NCBI RefSeq assembly: GCF_030848805.1
Contig: NC_092365.1
Coordinates: 8,990,001-9,054,000, forward strand
Direction: 5' to 3'
Source: Temnothorax longispinosus
Lineage: Eukaryota; Arthropoda; Insecta; Hymenoptera; Formicidae
DNA length: 64,000 nt
Positions 58,800 to 64,000 of the stretch are shown one piece after another (positions within the stretch are counted from its first letter, which is position 1; the number at the start of each line of letters is the position of its first letter). The position numbers and the translations under genes are program-made. Below the pieces are notes generated by a model. It saw only the letters and a program-made list of their open reading frames with translations. It did no database searches and was not told the origin of the DNA.

Positions 58800-60900
58800 A
58801 ATATTATATGGCTAAATCTCTTTAAGTATAATTTTATATAGTCATATATGGTTTTATATACTAGTATATTATCATGTGTCATCATGTAAAAGTATATTTA
58901 TAAGGTTAAAGATAATCATATATGAATATATACTCTATAATGGATCTATCCATATAAATTTGTATAACTGTTATAAATATTTTTCTAGTATATTATTTTA
59001 CTTAACAATATCAAATTAATATGAAATATATTATTTCTAGTTTCAGTTTACACAATTGCGTTTTAAATATTTTCGTAAACAGTGAACAGTAATAATTCAT
59101 GAAAAAAACTGTTTTATATAATATATATTATAGTTCTTATAAACAAATATATTAATCGTATTATTTTGCAAACATACCTTATAATTTAAACTGAAAATAA
59201 TATAATCATATATGAAATCTCTTACGAAAAAAACACCCAATTTTCGGTGTAAAAATACCATCAAAAAGACAATTAAAGGTTTGGTGTAAATTCGGTTCGT
59301 CAATTGACGGTCAACACCGAAATGAGGGTTAACCACGAAAAGAATCCTCAAATAGGGTACCTTCAAATGAATGTAGCCCCCAAATAAGGTACTCTTTAAT
59401 GAGGAAATTTACCCGACATAAAAAAAATTATATTTATTTTGAAAACTACTTTTTAACTAAATTTGTTTCTTAAGAGATGCAACTTATGATTATAAATATT
59501 TTCTCGTACTTGAAAAACACATTCCTTGATGGAATTCGAACTTCGAGACCTCGGGACCTCTGGATCGTGAGCCAACCGTCTTACGTGGTAGACTACTTCT
59601 TAATTTGATGTAAGTGTTATATATAGTCTACATGTGTCATAATCAGCGCAAATATATAATTTTTCAAAAATTCTTAAGAAACAAATTCAGTTTAAAAAGA
59701 GTAATAAAATTTCGAATCGGATATACGAATATAATTTTTTCTTAATGTCGGATGAATGTCAGAAACCAGTGCCGGCTCATTACAAAATAGGCCTATTAGG
59801 CCAACGTCGCGCCGCGCGATCGAATAATGACAGTCTTGATGTGTGTATTAACTGTACGAAATTTTACACACTTATATGTATATGTAGAAACTTTTATTCC
59901 ATAAAGCACATGTACATTATTTCGATTAGGACCTGATTATATTACCCTACCAATATTTCATTAAAGTAAGAATACATGTCCTGATCGGGACCTGCTTATG
60001 TATCCCCAAATTTGGGGATACAAAATTCGAGTGTCGATACCATGAGCATATAAGACCGCTTCTTATATGAATATATAAAACATTATAATGGTTTTTTTTC
60101 CCGGGTATTTATATGCGATCATATATGAAAATTTTTGGTCGAAAATCTGGAAATAAGATCCAACTATGAATATTGGTTTAAAGTTGGCTTATGGTATCGT
60201 ATATGTAAATAAATGTTTTTTGGTTTAAGATCTACGCGAAACGAACAAGTTTTTGTCGAATCCAAATATCATCTCGTTGAACAAATATAGAACGGCACAA
60301 TCATAATTAATCCTAGAAGGGTAAGTGACTATACATAATACGTGTTTAAAAATAAAAAAGTATATTAGCATTTTTTTAGAAACTGTATCAGTTAATTATT
60401 GTTTAACATTTAAAGAAATAAATTAAAAACCTGAAAAATTATTTTAAAACAGAAATTTGATAAGTAAATTAAAAACTGGTAAAAAATATAAATATAAATA
60501 ATAAAATATACAAAAAAATATGGAACGAAAACATGATTGTTCTTTGAACGATGGAAGAAGCATAACGGAGAATGACGTTAAGGGGATGCTGGAGCCGTCT
60601 GTTTTACCGGCATTTTTTGTCGGCACGTAGCGTCGTATTAATTTGACAGAATTAAAAATCCTTCTCCAGAATTGCAGTACATACATTAATCATTCGGGGA
60701 AACTCTGATTTTATATAGAAAACGAGAAAAAATTACGGAAGTACAGATTTCCTTATCCTACTTTTATCCCAATATGGCGTCTCGAATTGCGGCGAGCTGT
60801 CAGCTCGTCACAAGATGTATTTCATATAAGAGATATACCATTAGTACGAACGCGAAAACAAGTTCCCCCGAATTGCACAACAAGAAAAACATCGATAAAC
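58800..60900. other. mostly non-coding; diverged GTGTCGACAC-type units
   Basis: 59230-59350 has units such as ACACCCAATTTTCGGTGT and GGTCAACACCGAAATGAGGG related to the minisatellite. A tRNA-like segment lies at about 59515-59590. No gene was recognised. Confidence 0.4.
59515..59590 (-). repeat. tRNA-related segment (SINE-like or degenerate tRNA)
   Basis: On the minus strand GTAGTCTACCACGTAAGACG is followed by GGCTCACGATCCAG and a B-box-like GTTCGAATTCC. The cloverleaf does not close well by eye, so it is more likely a tRNA-derived repeat head than a functional tRNA gene. Confidence 0.3.
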
Positions 60901-61084
60901 CCTCCAAATCAAGATTTGGAAGCGTAATATAAAAGTATAATGTCGACGTGCATCGTGCGTATGTGTGCGTGCAATGTAGCGTGCTATCCTTGTCTATATC
61001 TTTGTCTATACAAGGACAGATATAGTTCGCCGGTCTTCTTTACCGACGCCGATCGAGTTCGGCTACGGCTCCAGCATCCCCTTA

Positions 61085-61941
61085 ATGATATTAAGAAAGA
61101 TGAATTTGCAAATAATATTGCAAATGAGAGAAAACAAGAGACACATCGAGAAAGAGAGAGAAGAAAAAAAAGTTGAACGAATAAAAAGACTACGACAAGA
61201 TCCTTCGTATAGTAAACGAGAAAAGGAAAAGAATATTCAAAGAAAAAAGACAAAACGACAAAATGTAGTGTATAAAGAAGCAGAGAAAGAAACAAATCTG
61301 CAAAGAATAACACAAAAACGTCAAAATCGGGCGTATCAAGAAACAGAGAAAGAAACGAATCTGCAAAGAATAACACAAAAACGTCAAAATCGGGCGTATC
61401 AAGAAGCAGAGAAAGAAACGAATCTGCAAAAAATAACACAAAAACGTCAAAATCGGGCGTATCAAGAAGCAGAGAAAGAAACGAATCTGCAAAGAATAAC
61501 ACAAAAACGTCAAAATCGGGCGTATCAAGAAGCAGAAAAAAAACGAATCTGCAAAGAATAACACAAAAACGTCAAAATTGGGCGTATCAAGAAGCAGAAA
61601 AAGAAAAAAATCTGCAAAGAATAAAAAGTGTTCGAAGAGAATTGTCATATAAAAAATTAGAGAAGGAAAAAAATGTAAAAAGAATGAAAATTACAAGAGA
61701 AGATACAGATTACCGGATAAATGAACAAATTAAAAACAGAGATAGGATTATTATTTTGCGTGAGGATTTTAACTTTATCGCGAAAAAAAGAAAACGCGAC
61801 ATTGAATGCAAGAGATTATTAAGACTCGACAATTTTTTTAGATATCGAGAAAAATACAGCAATTCTATTCATAACAAGATTAAGATTGGCCTCAAAGATA
61901 ATGAATATTATCATAATGTATTGATAATGAACTTTTTGTAA
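61085..61941 (+). pseudogene. Helentron N-terminal region with 21-residue tandem repeats
   Basis: From about 61256, five or so 63-base units encode NLQRITQKRQNRAYQEAEKE T-type repeats, a charged helical array. A one-base loss within the fourth unit (about 61535) shifts frame; translation resumes in another frame to a TAA at 61939. Charged repeat arrays of this kind precede the Rep domain in several Helentron proteins. Confidence 0.7.
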
Positions 61942-64000
61942 AACAGAAAATTAGGTCCAGGTATAGTATGTTTGTGTTGTGAAAATTTGTTTTTCTTAAA
62001 ATCAGTAGAACATTTTAATATTAATAAAATACGAAATAAGTTTAGTGGGACAAAAATGGCTATTAATGAATTTATTAATAAAATTGTCAATAACTCATCT
62101 GAATACGGTTGTTTGACATGTAAAAGATATATTACATCAGGAGATGTTCCAAAAACAGCAGCAAATACAGATTTAAAATTTCCAAATGTGCCAAAAGTTG
62201 TAACTAGTTTGACAGCACTTGAAGAGCGAATGGTATCTCCGTATATTCCGTTCATGCAAATTAAAGCATTGCAACCATATGTTGTTAACCCTCAATTATC
62301 ATTAAAGGGAAGTATAGTTAATGTTCCAGTTGAAATTAATGAAATGGTTAATGGTTTACCTAGAACTTTTGATGAAATGTCAACTATTCAAATAAAGCTG
62401 AAAAGGCACGTGGAGCACAAGTCTGATTACATGTACAAAACTATTAAACCAGCTAAATTTGTGAGGCTTTGGAATACTTACAATAAACGCCTTTGTATCA
62501 AAAAAATAATGTAAACATTGATGAGAATTTTTTTAAAAAATATAACAGAAACTTAACTGTAAAATTGGAATTTATTGTCGATAAAGATGATAAAAACGAA
62601 AGATGCATTAATACAAAAAAGCATAATGTAGAAAATCTAGAAAATAAGTCGGATTCAGAAGAGTCCGAATATTTCGAACCAAATGATGAAGTTCTTATTG
62701 TCGATAGGAACAAAGAAATGTCGACAAATATTCAAATTATAGCTCCGGGACAAGGCAAATATCCAATACCTTGGCACTTAACCGAAAATATTGATGAATT
62801 GTGTTTTCCAAGAATATTTGGAGGAGAAATTCTAGACAAAAGGAATAAATTGACGTACTCACAACGAATTAAATTTGAAGCAAGGTACAAAGATAGAAGA
62901 TTGTGTCAACCTACAAGAATTTTATTTATGGCTAAACAAAAATTAGAAAAGTCAGTAATGTCCAACATAAATATATGTTTAAGGAGAGTGAAGAGAAACA
63001 ATAACTTAACTGCTGGAGAAATTAAAGACTCTAATTTTTTAAATGATTCTATCCGTTATAATGATGGATACAAATTTTTGAAACAAGTACGTTCGTCACC
63101 CTCGTATTGGGAAAACAAGAAAAAACATTTACTTAGTATGATTAGACATTGTGGTATTCCTTCAATGTTCTTTACGGGTTCCGCATGTGAACATAAAAAC
63201 TCTAATTTATTGAAAATTTTGTACAAAATACAAGAAAATAAAAACATCAGTACATATGAAGCAATACACTTAGACATGGCAGAGAAAACAAAATTGATAA
63301 GAGAAGATCCTGTGACGTGTGTCAGATATATAGAGGAAAGATTCAATTTGATTATGTCTATATTACAGAATGAATATGGCCCATTTGGAGAAAACTATGT
63401 AGTTGACCATTTTCAGAGGCGAGAATTTCAAGCAAGAGGTACAGTTCATACACATAATCTTTTATATTGCAAAAATGCACCGATTTACAACGAAGAAAAT
63501 GAAGATGCGAATAAAAAGTTAATACAGTGGATAGATAAAATCATTACATGTGTTTATGATAATAAAAATCCATTGATACGTTTGCAAATACATCGGCACA
63601 AATCAACATGTTACAAAAATCGAAAAAATAAATTTTCATGTCGATTCAATATTCCAATGTTTGTAATGAAAGAAACTATGATTCTCAAACCACTAGAAGA
63701 AAATGAGAAAACAAAAAATGATAAAACCAATAGAAAAAAAATAAGAAATTAAATGCAACTATTTTTCGAAAAAAATATACTTGTATCTTTCGAAGACATG
63801 TTGAAACGATTAGAAATGACGGAAAAGAATTATATTCAAACAATTAGAAGTACGTTATCAAGAACTAAGATATTCTTGAAAAGACAAAGCAACGAAGTTG
63901 CAATTAATGCGTACAATAAAACCATATTGACTCTTCTTGAATCAAACATGGATATATAATTTGTTTTAGATCCATACAGTTGTGCTTCATACATGATTAA
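61942..64000 (+). pseudogene. Helentron Rep region: DUF6570-like and HUH domains (runs off window end)
   Basis: After the stop the frame continues: CENLFFLKSVEHFN, a cysteine pair with CLTCKRYI, ALEERMVSPYIPFMQIKAL (DUF6570-like) and a linker. A one-base shift near 62500 follows, then ENIDELCFPRIFGGE, RVKRNNNLTAGEIKD, FFTGSACE, and the HUH nuclease core REFQARGTVHTHNLLYC (HTH at about 63446). Stops occur at 63750 and 63957, the latter within NMDI-FVLDPYSC where a Gln codon is expected. The two-tyrosine motif and the helicase would lie beyond the window. The gene order matches Helentron RepHel proteins. This is a different copy from the one at 8.3-11.2 kb. Confidence 0.82.

Noticed and set aside
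59515..59590. Functional tRNA gene on the minus strand
   Set aside because: The B box is good, but acceptor and anticodon stems do not pair convincingly, so it is listed only as tRNA-related.
61190..61648. Minus-strand frames of repeated LLLDTPDFDVFVLFFADSF type
   Set aside because: They are the antisense of the 63-base Helentron repeat array, which reads sensibly only on the plus strand.

Overview
The window looks like an AT-rich, gene-poor stretch of an arthropod genome, most likely an insect and possibly a hymenopteran such as an ant. The evidence is short GT-AG introns, many microsatellites, and a transposon community (P, PIF/Harbinger, copia, pogo-like, Helitron, Helentron, BEL-like) typical of insect genomes. 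The species assignment is an inference. Two 500-base assembly gaps lie at 1544-2043 and 30936-31435.

Region by region. 1-8 kb: a BEL/Pao-like gag remnant, a broken copy of the conserved FAM50/XAP5 gene, dispersed repeats, a MITE, and a cysteine-rich EB-module gene fragment. 8.3-11.3 kb: the C-terminal half of a Helentron (PIF1 helicase plus AP-type endonuclease). 11.5-16 kb: an LTR-like regulatory block, two diverged copies of a Ulp1/C48 cysteine protease, and a large foldback array of tandem hairpins. 16.2-20.2 kb: a decayed canonical Helitron with a textbook 3' terminus. 20-27 kb: mostly repeats and MITEs. 27.6-30.4 kb: a three-exon Q-rich/RG-rich minigene with a pogo-like insertion in its 5' flank. 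32.1-40.4 kb: a PIF/Harbinger element split by a young, intact copia element. 40.8-47.8 kb: an apparently intact 6.9-kb P element. 47.8-50.5 kb: GTGTCGACAC palindromic repeats interrupted by a GC-rich block. 50.8-55.1 kb: a pair of lysine-rich minigenes and an LDLa-domain exon inside a tandem duplication. 56.3-57 kb: a second Q-rich/RG-rich minigene. 58-59 kb: a BEL-like leader. 61-64 kb: the N-terminal half of a second Helentron, cut by the window end.

Few ordinary host genes are visible: the FAM50 copy is broken, the EB fragment carries a stop, and the LDLa exon looks usable. The most informative features are the two transposase genes whose exons can be chained by phase. The P transposase has ten exons and no premature stop. 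The Harbinger transposase has six exons and becomes continuous once the copia insertion and one copy of its 5-bp target duplication are disregarded. Two families of small intron-containing genes, each present twice, have no family that I recognise and are the best candidates for something undescribed.
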